Assembly: GCA_020161135.1 (NCBI GenBank)
Contig: JAIUOB010000003.1
Span: forward strand, 186,001 to 250,000
Direction of reading: 5' to 3'
Source: Gemmatimonadota bacterium
Lineage (GTDB): Bacteria > Gemmatimonadota > Gemmatimonadetes > Gemmatimonadales > Gemmatimonadaceae
DNA: 64,000 bases
Part shown: positions 15,708 to 24,431 of the stretch, piece by piece
Numbering within the stretch: the stretch's first letter is position 1
How the letters are laid out: every line of letters starts with the position of its first letter
The notes under the pieces: generated by a model
What the model saw: only the letters and a program-made list of their open reading frames with translations
Told to the model about the DNA's origin: nothing
Database searches by the model: none
Position numbers and translations under genes: made by a program

Positions 15708-17387
15708 ATGATGTCCTTCGTCGAGAACCTGCCGCCGCTCGTCTTCGACGTGCCGTGGCTGCTGCTTGCGGCGCTCATCCTGCCGGCACTCGTCTGGCAG
15801 TTGCGTTGCTGGCAATCCCGTGAACGCGCGCGTCGTCTCGCGCGCTTCGCCGACGTGGCCACGCTCGCACGGGTCGTGCCCACCGCAGACCGCAGTGAGC
15901 AGCGGCGGACGGTGCGTCTCGTGATCGCGGTCGCCCTGGCCGGCGTGGCGCTGGCAGGCCCGCGCTGGGGACTCGCGCGCGGCCCGACGACTGGCCGCGG
16001 CATCGACATGGCCATCGCGCTCGATGCGTCGCTGTCGATGATGGCACCGGACGATCGGCCGTCGCGCCTCGAGCGCATGAAGCAGGAGGTCCGCCGGTTG
16101 CGCGCGATGTCCCAGGCCGATCGCGTTGCCCTCATCGCCTTTGCGGGACGCAGTTACATCCTCACGCCACTCACCGGCGATGACGGCGCACTCGAGCTTT
16201 TTCTCGACAACCTGGATCCGGGTGTCGTCGGACAGGCCGGCAGCTCGATGTCGCGCGCGATCCGACAGGGCACGGAACTGCTGCTCGCCAGCGATGGCAG
16301 CGCCGATCGCGCACTCGTGGTCATGAGCGACGGGGAGTCGTTCGAGCCGCCCGAGGAGCTCGAAGCCGCTGCGCTCGAGGCGGGAGAACGCGGCATCGCG
16401 CTGGTGACCGTCGGCTTCGGGACGACCGCCGGCAGCACGATCCCCGTGCGTGACGGGTCGGTCGTGCGCGAGAAGCGTGATGAGGCGGGCAACGTGGTCG
16501 TGACCCGATACACCCCCGACCTGCTCGAGAAGGCCGCCACCGCCGCGCGTGGGACCTTCATCCCCGCGGAGGCGTCGGACAAGGCCACGCGCATCCGCGG
16601 CGCGCTGCGCACGCTGCGCACGGCGCGCCGCGCGATCGAGACCCGCGACGATCATGTCCCGCGCTTTCTCTGGTGCCTCGTACCCGCGCTGCTGCTGCTC
16701 GGGTGGGACACGCTGCGCCTGCTGCCACGCGGTCCGCGTCGGGCGGGGCGGCGCGCGCGCGCCACGGTCACCGCTGCGGCGGCGGCGCCGCTCATCACCC
16801 TCTCCTGCAGCCGGCCGCCCGATCCCGCGGTGCTGTTCGCCGAAGGACGCGTCGCCGAGGTGGTCGCGGCGTACCGCGACATGATCGCGCAGGGCGATAC
16901 CACCGCCCGCACCGCCTACAACCTCGGCTCCGCACTCATCGGTGCCGATTCGCTGCCGGAGGCGTCCGAGCGCCTCGAGATGGTGCGCCAGGCGAGCGAG
17001 GGGGAGACGCAGTTTCGCGCGCGGTTCAACGCCGGACTCGCGGCGCTGCGCATGGGGCGCGCCGATCCGGGCGAGGAGTCCGCGCGGCACTTCGCGGCCG
17101 CGCGCGCGGCCTACCGCGCGCTGCTCACCGATCGCGCCGGGTACCTCGATGCGCAGTGGAACTACGAGCTCGCCCTTCGCAAGAACCCGCCGCCGAGCGG
17201 CGGTGGCGGGGGCGGAGGGGGCGGCGGCAACCAGCAGAACGACGAACGGCCGCAGCCGCAGGGACAGGGTGGCCTCGATCAACGGCAAGCCGAGGCGCTC
17301 CTCAACAGCGCTGCGCGCGAAGAACGGGATGTGCAGGGGCGGCGTCAGCGTCAGGGACGTACCCCGCCGGGCGGCAAGGACTGGTGA
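15708..17387 (+). CDS. BatB-BatC fusion: VWA domain plus TPR domain
   Basis: One uninterrupted 559-residue frame combines two usually separate proteins. Residues 1-345 are BatB-like: N-terminal membrane segment, VWA domain with DASLS (about 105) and MSDGE (about 206), and a second membrane segment (FLWCLVPALLLLGW). After a basic stretch comes a hydrophobic run ending LITLSC at Cys367, which looks like a lipoprotein-type signal peptide. Residues of about 370-480 contain TPR-like repeats, followed by a Gly-rich linker and a Gln/Arg-rich tail typical of BatC. ATG 15708 (or 15711) is 7 bases after batA. The gene overlaps the next by one base. I see no frameshift signs at the joint. Confidence 0.85.
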   Translation: MMSFVENLPPLVFDVPWLLLAALILPALVWQLRCWQSRERARRLARFADVATLARVVPTADRSEQRRTVRLVIAVALAGVALAGPRWGLARGPTTGRGIDMAIALDASLSMMAPDDRPSRLERMKQEVRRLRAMSQADRVALIAFAGRSYILTPLTGDDGALELFLDNLDPGVVGQAGSSMSRAIRQGTELLLASDGSADRALVVMSDGESFEPPEELEAAALEAGERGIALVTVGFGTTAGSTIPVRDGSVVREKRDEAGNVVVTRYTPDLLEKAATAARGTFIPAEASDKATRIRGALRTLRTARRAIETRDDHVPRFLWCLVPALLLLGWDTLRLLPRGPRRAGRRARATVTAAAAAPLITLSCSRPPDPAVLFAEGRVAEVVAAYRDMIAQGDTTARTAYNLGSALIGADSLPEASERLEMVRQASEGETQFRARFNAGLAALRMGRADPGEESARHFAAARAAYRALLTDRAGYLDAQWNYELALRKNPPPSGGGGGGGGGGNQQNDERPQPQGQGGLDQRQAEALLNSAAREERDVQGRRQRQGRTPPGGKDW

Positions 17388-19633
17388 TGCGCAGCTTCTT
17401 GCGTCGCTTCGCGGTCCGCTCGGCGCTCGGGTGCGCGCTCATCTGCGCGGCGGCGAGTGCACTGGTGAGCGCGCGCCCGCGCGTCGCCGATGCGCAGCCG
17501 TCTCCCACCGCCATCGTCGATCGATTGCGCGCGACCAGCGGGCGCTCCATCGATTTCCACGCCGCGATCTATCCCGACACGGTCTACGTCGGTCAGCAGG
17601 CCACCTATCAGGTGGCGGTGCTGCTCGATGGCGAGGCGCGTGCGCGGTTGCGCCGCAATCCGGAGTTCCTGCCGCCGGAGTTGCGCGGTTTGCTCGCGTT
17701 CGAGCTGGGCTCGCCGCGCCGCGTACCGTCGCGCCCCTATCAAGGCGGAGAGTATGAGGCGCATGTCTTTCAGCGTGCGCTCTTCGCGGTGGGACCGGGC
17801 GCCCTGGTGGTACCCTCGCCGCAGCTCACCTACAACCTGCCGCAATCGTCGAGCTACTTCAGTCGCGAAGAGCGCTTCGTCGTGCGGGCCGAGAGCGCGC
17901 AGCTCGTGGTCCGCGCGCTCCCCGACTCCGGGCGCCCCGCCGATTTTCTCGGCGCCGTAGGCAATTACCGCGCGTCGACGCGCCTCGATGCGACGACGGC
18001 ACGCGTCGGCGATCCGCTGGTGCTGACCGTCCGCATTGAGGGCGTCGGGAACGTGAAGCTGCTGCCCCGTCCACTCGTCGAGGTCTCGTGGGCGAGCGTC
18101 GTGGCGGGCACGGAGCGCGTGCAACTCGACACGAGCGGCGCACTCGTGCGCGGCGCGCGCGAGTTCGACTACATCCTCACGCCGGCGCAGTCGGGGCCCG
18201 TGGTGCTGCCGGTGGTGCGGTATCCGTTCTTCAATCCCACCACACGGCAGTACGAGGTGGCCCAGTCGACGTCGGCCGACATCGTGGTGGCCGACGGCGC
18301 ACTGGCGGGTGCCGCGGCGCCGGACGAAGTGCAGGGGCTGACACTCCGGCCATGGCGACAGCGCACGCCGATGCAACTCGATCGGTTGCCGCCGTGGCTC
18401 ACCACCTCCGCGTGGACCGCGGCGCTGCTCATGCCGCTCCTCGCGCTCGCCGCGGCCGTGCAGTCTCATCTCGATCGGCGACGCGAGCGCGCTCCGGACG
18501 TGCCGGTGGCGCCGACGCGCGCGGTGTTCGCCGAGTCCGATACGCCTGCCGGCGCGGCGCGCCGCGTTCGTCGCGACCTGCTGGGCGCCGTCGCGAAGCG
18601 GCTCGCCGTGGTGCCGGCCGATCTCGTCACGGCCGCCGACGTGCGTCGCATTGCCCGGCGCCGCGGTGTCTCACGGGAAGGCACGCGCGAGCTGCTGGCT
18701 TTGCTCGACGCCCTTGCCGTGGCCGGCTTCGCGGGCGACGGACAGTCACCCGACGCGCCCTCGCTTGAACGCGAGGCGCAGGCACTGCTCGCCCGTGTCG
18801 ACGCGGAGGCGGTGCGTCACGGTCGCACGCGACTCTGGTCTCGTCGGCGCACGGGTGCGACGAGCGCTCTGCTGCTGCTCGCGTGCCTGGCGGCTCGCCC
18901 GGTCGATGTGCGCGCGCAAGGCGCTCGGCCCGACAACGCGGCTTCGGGCGTCGCCGTCGACGGCGTGGTGCGCGAGGCCACCGCCGCGTATGAGGCGCGT
19001 CGGTTCGGACGCGCCGCGGAGCGGTTCGCCGAGGCGGTGCGCGCGCGCACCGGCGATGCCGATCTGCTGGTCAACTGGGGCACCGCGGCGTGGGCGGCGG
19101 GCGACACCGTCGCCAGCGTCGTGGCGTGGCAACGGGCGGCGCGACTCGAGCCGTTCGCGGCGGACGTGCAACTCCGGCTGGCGATGCTGCCGCCAGGCGC
19201 ACGTGAGGGCGTGGCGGATATCCCCATGATCCCGGTGCTGCCACTCGCGACACTGGCCGTGCTCGCCTGGACGATCGGCGCCGTCCTGCTTCTCCTGGCG
19301 TGGCGACCGCGCACCGCGCCGCGTCTCTCGTGGCGCGCAGGCACCGCGCTGATGCTGCTCGGCGCAACGTCTGCCGGCGCCGCCTGGTGGGGACACACGC
19401 GGCTCGATGCCACGGCACTCGCCGTGGTGCGCCGTCCGGAGCCCATGCGCGTGGCGCCCGCGCAGAACGCCAACACCAACGGCGGCACCGCGACGGGCGA
19501 TGTCGTGCGACGACTCGCGACGCGCGACGACTGGACGCAGGTCGTTCATGCCGACGGACGCGAGGGTTGGCTCCCGAATGCCCGTCTCGTCGCCCTCACG
19601 GCGCCACTCCTCGTCGACGACGCCACCCGGTAG
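17387..19633 (+). CDS. BatD-BatE fusion: oxygen-tolerance domain plus TPR and SH3 domains
   Basis: A 748-residue protein joining BatD-like and BatE-like parts. It has an N-terminal signal peptide (cleavage near VADAQ, about residue 36), a beta-rich BatD region to about 335, a transmembrane segment (about 340-358) and a cytoplasmic-looking basic region. A second signal-peptide-like segment, GATSALLLLACLAARPVDVR, lies near 490-510. TPR-like repeats (about 520-600), two hydrophobic segments (about 615-670) and a C-terminal SH3-like domain with DDWTQVVHADGREGWLP follow. BatE proteins elsewhere have exactly TPR plus SH3, so the second half is a fused BatE. It overlaps the BatBC gene by one base, and mutL begins 8 bases later. 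Confidence 0.82.
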   Translation: MRSFLRRFAVRSALGCALICAAASALVSARPRVADAQPSPTAIVDRLRATSGRSIDFHAAIYPDTVYVGQQATYQVAVLLDGEARARLRRNPEFLPPELRGLLAFELGSPRRVPSRPYQGGEYEAHVFQRALFAVGPGALVVPSPQLTYNLPQSSSYFSREERFVVRAESAQLVVRALPDSGRPADFLGAVGNYRASTRLDATTARVGDPLVLTVRIEGVGNVKLLPRPLVEVSWASVVAGTERVQLDTSGALVRGAREFDYILTPAQSGPVVLPVVRYPFFNPTTRQYEVAQSTSADIVVADGALAGAAAPDEVQGLTLRPWRQRTPMQLDRLPPWLTTSAWTAALLMPLLALAAAVQSHLDRRRERAPDVPVAPTRAVFAESDTPAGAARRVRRDLLGAVAKRLAVVPADLVTAADVRRIARRRGVSREGTRELLALLDALAVAGFAGDGQSPDAPSLEREAQALLARVDAEAVRHGRTRLWSRRRTGATSALLLLACLAARPVDVRAQGARPDNAASGVAVDGVVREATAAYEARRFGRAAERFAEAVRARTGDADLLVNWGTAAWAAGDTVASVVAWQRAARLEPFAADVQLRLAMLPPGAREGVADIPMIPVLPLATLAVLAWTIGAVLLLLAWRPRTAPRLSWRAGTALMLLGATSAGAAWWGHTRLDATALAVVRRPEPMRVAPAQNANTNGGTATGDVVRRLATRDDWTQVVHADGREGWLPNARLVALTAPLLVDDATR

Positions 19634-19641
19634 CATTCGGC

Positions 19642-21528
19642 ATGTCGCGTATTCGCGTTCTTGCCGCCGCTGTCGCTGACCAGATCGCCGCAGGCGAGGT
19701 GGTCGAGCGGCCTGCGTCGGTGGTCAAGGAGCTCGTCGAGAACAGCCTCGACGCTGGCGCGACACGGGTCGATGTCGCCATCGAGGACGGTGGGCGCGCG
19801 CTCATCCGCATCGCCGACGATGGCTCCGGCATGGATCGCGACGATGCGGTGCTCGCGCTGTCGCGCCATGCCACGTCGAAGATCGAGCGCGCCGAGCAAC
19901 TCGTGGGAGTGCGGAGCTTCGGATTCCGCGGCGAGGCATTGCCAGCCATCGCGTCGGTCTCGGAGTTGCGCATCGAGACCGCACCTGCGAATGGCGCCGG
20001 CACGGCGGTGGTGGTGCGCGGTGGAGCGCTGCTCGAGGTGGCCGACGTGGCGCGGCAGCGCGGCACGACGGTCTCGGTGCAGCAGCTGTTTTACAACACC
20101 CCGGCTCGGCGCAAATTCCTCAAGGGCGCGCGCTCGGAATGGCGTGCGATCCTCGATGCGATGCACGCCATCGCCGTCCTGCGCCGCGATGTCCGGTTCA
20201 CGCTGTCGCACGACGGGCGCGTGGCCCTCGACCTGCCGGCCGCCGCGTCGTTGCGCGAACGGCTCGCGGTGTTGTGGGGGGCCAGCGATGTGTCCCGCTT
20301 CGTGGATGTCGATGATGTACAGGGGCCGGTGCACGTGCGCGGTCTCGTGGAGCGCCCGGCGGATGTGGGCACGGCAGGGCGACGGGTGCTGCTCATGGTC
20401 AATGGACGGGTCATCCGCGATCCGGGGCTCGTCCGCGCCGCCGAAGCCGCCTACAAGTCGACCATCCCGTCGGGGGTGCGTCCCTCACTAGTCCTCGACT
20501 TGCACATACCCGGTGACGACGTCGACGTGAATGTGCATCCGGCCAAGGCCGAGGTGCGCTTTCGCGACCGCTGGCCCATTGAGCGTGTGGTGGAAGGCGC
20601 GGTGCGGCGCGCGCTGGGGCTCTTCGATGCGAGCGCCTCGGTCGGGTGGCGGAGGTGGACGCCGGGAGGCCTCGAGGCCAGCCGTCCGATGTCGGGACTC
20701 GAGCTGCTGGGTGACAGCGACACGCAACTGCTCACCGGGCACCCGACGACGTCGCATGCACAGACGACGGGGCTGTTCGCCCCGCATGTCGATGTCGCCC
20801 CGGCGTTCGACGACGCGCCGTGGCCCGCCGAGGAGCATGCCGCCCGTGTCGGCGCGCCTGCGCCGGCGCCCGCGTTTGGAGCACGCGCCGAGGGCGTCAC
20901 GGAGACCGCCGCCACCGCCCACGCGATACCGGCGCACGACGACGCGCGCACACCCATCGTCGTGCCGCCGCTGCTGCAGCTCCGGCGCACGTGGATGCTC
21001 TTCGAGCACGAGGACGGCGTGGTGCTCATCGATCAGCACTCGGCGCACGAACGCGTCCTGTACGAGCGCTTTCTCGGGGTGCTGGCGCGCGGGGAGGCCC
21101 CATCGCAGCGCCTGCTGTTGCCCATCACGCTGCACCTCACACCGGCGGAGGCCGAGGCCTTCGAGGCGCACCGGGAGGCGTTCACTGCGCTCGGCTTCGA
21201 GGCCGATGCCTTTGGCGGACACGCCCTGCTCGTGCAGGCGGTGCCGATGCCGCATCCGCGCTTCGACGCCGAACGGTGCCTGCGGGAGTCTTTGGCGGCG
21301 CTCACGGGTGATCGGCGTGCAAGTGCCCACACGTCGCACGAGCGGTTGGCCGCCACCGTCGCGTGCAAGGCGGCGGTGAAGGCCGGTGATTCGCTCTCGC
21401 CTGGAGAAATGCGGGCCCTCTTCGAGGCGCTCGCGCGGACCACGCTACCAGCCCACGATGTGCACGGACGCGCCACGATCGTGCGTCTCTCGTGGGATGA
21501 GCTCGAGCGTCGCTTCGGGCGGACGTGA
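19642..21528 (+). CDS. mutL: DNA mismatch repair protein MutL
   Basis: MutL couples mismatch recognition by MutS to strand removal. The 628-residue product has an N-terminal GHKL ATPase with IAAGEVVERPASVVKELVEN (about residues 15-34), DDGSGM and GFRGEAL. The C-terminal domain carries the endonuclease motif as DQHSAHE near residue 463 (usual form DQHA), an ACK motif near 575 and a terminal FGR. The usual CPHGRP zinc motif reads DVHGRA here, so the Cys is lost. The start is ATG 19642, with a TAGCAT element 5 bases before it. The stop is followed after 4 bases by miaA, the classic mutL-miaA order. Confidence 0.95.
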   Translation: MSRIRVLAAAVADQIAAGEVVERPASVVKELVENSLDAGATRVDVAIEDGGRALIRIADDGSGMDRDDAVLALSRHATSKIERAEQLVGVRSFGFRGEALPAIASVSELRIETAPANGAGTAVVVRGGALLEVADVARQRGTTVSVQQLFYNTPARRKFLKGARSEWRAILDAMHAIAVLRRDVRFTLSHDGRVALDLPAAASLRERLAVLWGASDVSRFVDVDDVQGPVHVRGLVERPADVGTAGRRVLLMVNGRVIRDPGLVRAAEAAYKSTIPSGVRPSLVLDLHIPGDDVDVNVHPAKAEVRFRDRWPIERVVEGAVRRALGLFDASASVGWRRWTPGGLEASRPMSGLELLGDSDTQLLTGHPTTSHAQTTGLFAPHVDVAPAFDDAPWPAEEHAARVGAPAPAPAFGARAEGVTETAATAHAIPAHDDARTPIVVPPLLQLRRTWMLFEHEDGVVLIDQHSAHERVLYERFLGVLARGEAPSQRLLLPITLHLTPAEAEAFEAHREAFTALGFEADAFGGHALLVQAVPMPHPRFDAERCLRESLAALTGDRRASAHTSHERLAATVACKAAVKAGDSLSPGEMRALFEALARTTLPAHDVHGRATIVRLSWDELERRFGRT

Positions 21529-21532
21529 TCGC

Positions 21533-22444
21533 GTGACGGTTTGGCGCTGCATCGTCGGTCCCACCGCGGCGGGCAAGAGCGCCATCGCGATGGCGTTGGC
21601 ACGGACCCACGGTGTCGCCATCCTCAGCGCGGACTCCCGGCAGGGCTACCGCGGCTTCGACATCGGGACCGCGAAACCGTCGCTGGCCGATCGGGCCGAG
21701 GTGCCCCACTACGGCGTCGACGTGCTCGACCCGGGTGACCGCTGGTCGGCGTGGGCGTGGGCCGAGGCGGCGCGTCGGTGGGCGGCCGATGCCGCGACGC
21801 ATGGGCGTGCCGCGCTCGTCGTGGGCGGCACCGGCCTGTACGTGCGTGCGCTGGTCGAACCGCTCGATTCAGTACCCGACCTGCCCGAGACATCGCGTGC
21901 GCAGCTCGACGCCTGGCTGACGCAACAGGATCAGGCGACGCTCGAGCGGTGGTGCCGTCGCCTCGACCCCGCGCGGGCGGCGCTCGGGCGTACGCAGCGT
22001 CTGCGGGCCATCGAGACGGCGTTGCTCGCCGGGCGGCGCCTGGGTGACCTGTTCCTCACGCGGGGGCCTGCGCAACCGGCCGACCGGGCTCGCTATCTTG
22101 TGGTGGATCCGGGACCGGTGCTGGCCAGTCGCATTGCACAGCGCGTGCAGGCCATGCTCGATGCCGGATGGCGCGAGGAGGTCGACCGCCTGCGTGCCGT
22201 GGTGCCGGCCGATGCGCCGGCCTGGAAGGCCAGCGGCTACACCGTGCTGCGGGCCAGTCGTGAAGGCGAACGATCGGAGGCTGACGCCGTGGCACGCGTG
22301 ATCATCGAGACCCGACAGTACGCGAAGCGGCAGCGCACCTGGTTCCGGCACCAGTTGCCCGCGGATGCCGTGACGTTGCTCGATCCGACCGCGCCCGACG
22401 CGCTCGCGCGTGCCCATGCGTGGTGGGAGGAGGGCACGCCATGA
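21533..22444 (+). CDS. miaA: tRNA dimethylallyltransferase
   Basis: MiaA prenylates A37 of tRNAs that read codons starting with U. The 303-residue product begins with the P-loop GPTAAGKS (about residues 8-15), followed by the conserved SADSRQGYRGFDIGTAKPS (usual form DSxQxY) and a VVGGTGLYVRAL segment near 95. The C-terminal part contains the tRNA-contacting ARVIIETRQYAKRQRTWFR segment. The start is GTG 21533, 4 bases after mutL. It ends in an ATGA overlap with bshA. Confidence 0.95.
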   Translation: MTVWRCIVGPTAAGKSAIAMALARTHGVAILSADSRQGYRGFDIGTAKPSLADRAEVPHYGVDVLDPGDRWSAWAWAEAARRWAADAATHGRAALVVGGTGLYVRALVEPLDSVPDLPETSRAQLDAWLTQQDQATLERWCRRLDPARAALGRTQRLRAIETALLAGRRLGDLFLTRGPAQPADRARYLVVDPGPVLASRIAQRVQAMLDAGWREEVDRLRAVVPADAPAWKASGYTVLRASREGERSEADAVARVIIETRQYAKRQRTWFRHQLPADAVTLLDPTAPDALARAHAWWEEGTP

Positions 22445-23628
22445 AGATCGGCATCACCTGCTACCCGACCTACGGCGGCTCCGGCGCGGTCGCGACCGAG
22501 CTGGGCATCGCGCTGGCCGCACGCGGCCACGAGGTCCACTTCGTGACCTACGCGCAGCCGTTCCGGCTGCCCAGCTTCCTGCCGCGCGTCTACTTCCACG
22601 AGGTCGACGTCGGGCGCTATCCGCTCTTCGAGTACCCGCCGTACGACCTCGCGCTCGCCGTGCGGATGCACGAGGTGGTGCGCGAACATCAGCTCGACGT
22701 GCTGCACTGCCATTACGCGATCCCGCACGCCACGAGCGCGTGGATCGCGCGCTCGATGCTGCGCGAGGAGGGGCTCGACGTCCGCGTGGTGACCACGCTG
22801 CACGGCACCGATATCACCATCGTGGGGCAGGAACGGTCGTTCCACGCCATCACGAAATTCTCGATCGAGAAGTCGCACGCGGTGACCGCCGTGTCGGAGT
22901 ACCTGCGCGACGAGACCTATCGCGCCTTCGGCTGCGTGGGCTGCAATGTCGAGGTGATCCCCAACTTCATCGATCCGGCGCTCTACGACCGCCAGCGCCA
23001 TCGGTTCCCCATCCCCGCCGACGTGGTGCAGGGGCGGCGGGTCGTCATGCACATCAGCAACTTCCGGCCGGTGAAGCGCGTGCGCGATGTCGTGGGTACC
23101 TTCGCCCGCATCAATCGTGATGTCCCCTCGCTGCTGGTGATGATCGGCGACGGCCCCGAGCGGGTCGAGGCCGAGGCCGAGGCGCGCGAACTCGGGGTGT
23201 CCGAGCACGTGATGTTCCTGGGCAAGATCGACGCGATCGCGCCCCTCCTTGCCGGCGCTGACCTGTTTCTGCTCACCAGCGACAAGGAGTCGTTCGGGTT
23301 GTCGGCGCTCGAGGCCATGGCGTCCGGCGTGCCGGTCGTGGGTGCGCGGGCCGGCGGACTCCCCGAGGTCGTCACCGATGGCGTGACGGGCTTCCTCTGC
23401 GACGTCGGTGATGTCGAAGCGATGGCGCGCGCCGGCAGTCGATTGCTCAGCGACCGCGCGGCATGGACACGTGTCTCGCAGGCCGCGGCGGCCGATGCGC
23501 GCGCCCGGTTCTCGGAGGCGACCATCGTGGGGCAGTACGAGGCGTTGTACGAACGCACGGTGCGCGAGCCGCTGGCGCTCACGCCGGTGCGGGCGATGCC
23601 GGCCCTCACCATGGACGACCCGGCATGA
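22441..23628 (+). CDS. bshA: BshA-type glycosyltransferase (N-acetylglucosaminyl malate synthase)
   Basis: BshA catalyses the first step of bacillithiol synthesis, transfer of N-acetylglucosamine to L-malate. The 395-residue GT4-family protein starts with KIGITCYPTYGGSGAVATEL, a segment closely matching BshA proteins, and has HCHYAIPHA (about 80) and TLHGTDITIVG (about 120), both characteristic. The nucleotide-sugar site DKESFGLSALEAMASGVPV lies near 280. The start is ATG 22441, overlapping miaA by 4 bases. The other bacillithiol genes, bshB and bshC, are not in the window. A general GT4 transferase is the alternative, but the N-terminal match argues for BshA. Confidence 0.85.
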   Translation: MKIGITCYPTYGGSGAVATELGIALAARGHEVHFVTYAQPFRLPSFLPRVYFHEVDVGRYPLFEYPPYDLALAVRMHEVVREHQLDVLHCHYAIPHATSAWIARSMLREEGLDVRVVTTLHGTDITIVGQERSFHAITKFSIEKSHAVTAVSEYLRDETYRAFGCVGCNVEVIPNFIDPALYDRQRHRFPIPADVVQGRRVVMHISNFRPVKRVRDVVGTFARINRDVPSLLVMIGDGPERVEAEAEARELGVSEHVMFLGKIDAIAPLLAGADLFLLTSDKESFGLSALEAMASGVPVVGARAGGLPEVVTDGVTGFLCDVGDVEAMARAGSRLLSDRAAWTRVSQAAAADARARFSEATIVGQYEALYERTVREPLALTPVRAMPALTMDDPA

Positions 23629-24431
23629 CGGTGCTGCATGCGCTCGTGCTGGGCATCATTCAGGGTGTGGCTGAGTTGCTGCCGATCTCGAGCTCGGCGC
23701 ACCTGGCGCTCACGCCGTATCTCTTCGGCTGGGAAGAGCAGGGACTCGCCTTCGACGTCGCCCTCCATCTGGGCACGTTGCTCGCCCTCTGCTGGTACTT
23801 CCGCGCCGAGTGGATCGAGATGATCGGCAGCGCCTGGCGCGTCGCGCGCACACGCCGCATCGAGAGCGCGGCCGACCGACGCCTGCTCTATCTCGTCGCC
23901 GCCACCATTCCTGCAGGCGTGGCGGGTGTGCTGCTCAATGACCTCGCCGAGACCACGTTCCGCTCGCCGCGCATCATCGGCACGACACTCGCCGTGATGG
24001 GCGTCGTGCTCTGGGCCGTCGACCGATGGGCGCCGCGCGCCCGCAGTATCGGTGAAGTCTCGCTGCGCGACGCCCTGCTCATCGGTGCGGCGCAGGTGCT
24101 GGCGCTGGTCCCCGGGGTGTCACGCTCGGGGTCCACGATCACCGCCGGTCGATTGCTGCACCTCGACCGCCCGAGCGCCGCGCGCTTCAGCTTCCTGCTC
24201 AGCATGCCCATCACGCTGGCCGCCGTGGTGGTCAAGGTGCCGGAGGCGGTGCGCGCCTCGTCGGGCGATCACCTGCCGCTCGTGGTCGGTGTGCTGTCTG
24301 CCGCCGTCAGCGCGTGGCTCACGATCACCGTGCTGCTCCGGTACGTCAGCAAGCACAGCTTCGGCGTCTTCGCCCTGTACCGGCTGCTGCTCTCGGCGGT
24401 GGTCTTCGCGACGATCGCGTCGCGGGGTTGA
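23625..24431 (+). CDS. uppP: Undecaprenyl-diphosphate phosphatase (BacA/UppP)
   Basis: UppP recycles undecaprenyl diphosphate to the monophosphate carrier used in cell-wall and glycan synthesis. The 268-residue integral membrane protein has the family motifs GIIQGVAELLPISSSAHLAL (residues 9-28, with the active-site Glu and Ser region) and PGVSRSGSTI near 165. About seven or eight hydrophobic segments are visible. ATG 23625 overlaps the bshA stop by 4 bases, and its own stop overlaps birA by one base. BacA-type UppP is associated with bacitracin tolerance when overproduced. Confidence 0.95.
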   Translation: MTVLHALVLGIIQGVAELLPISSSAHLALTPYLFGWEEQGLAFDVALHLGTLLALCWYFRAEWIEMIGSAWRVARTRRIESAADRRLLYLVAATIPAGVAGVLLNDLAETTFRSPRIIGTTLAVMGVVLWAVDRWAPRARSIGEVSLRDALLIGAAQVLALVPGVSRSGSTITAGRLLHLDRPSAARFSFLLSMPITLAAVVVKVPEAVRASSGDHLPLVVGVLSAAVSAWLTITVLLRYVSKHSFGVFALYRLLLSAVVFATIASRG

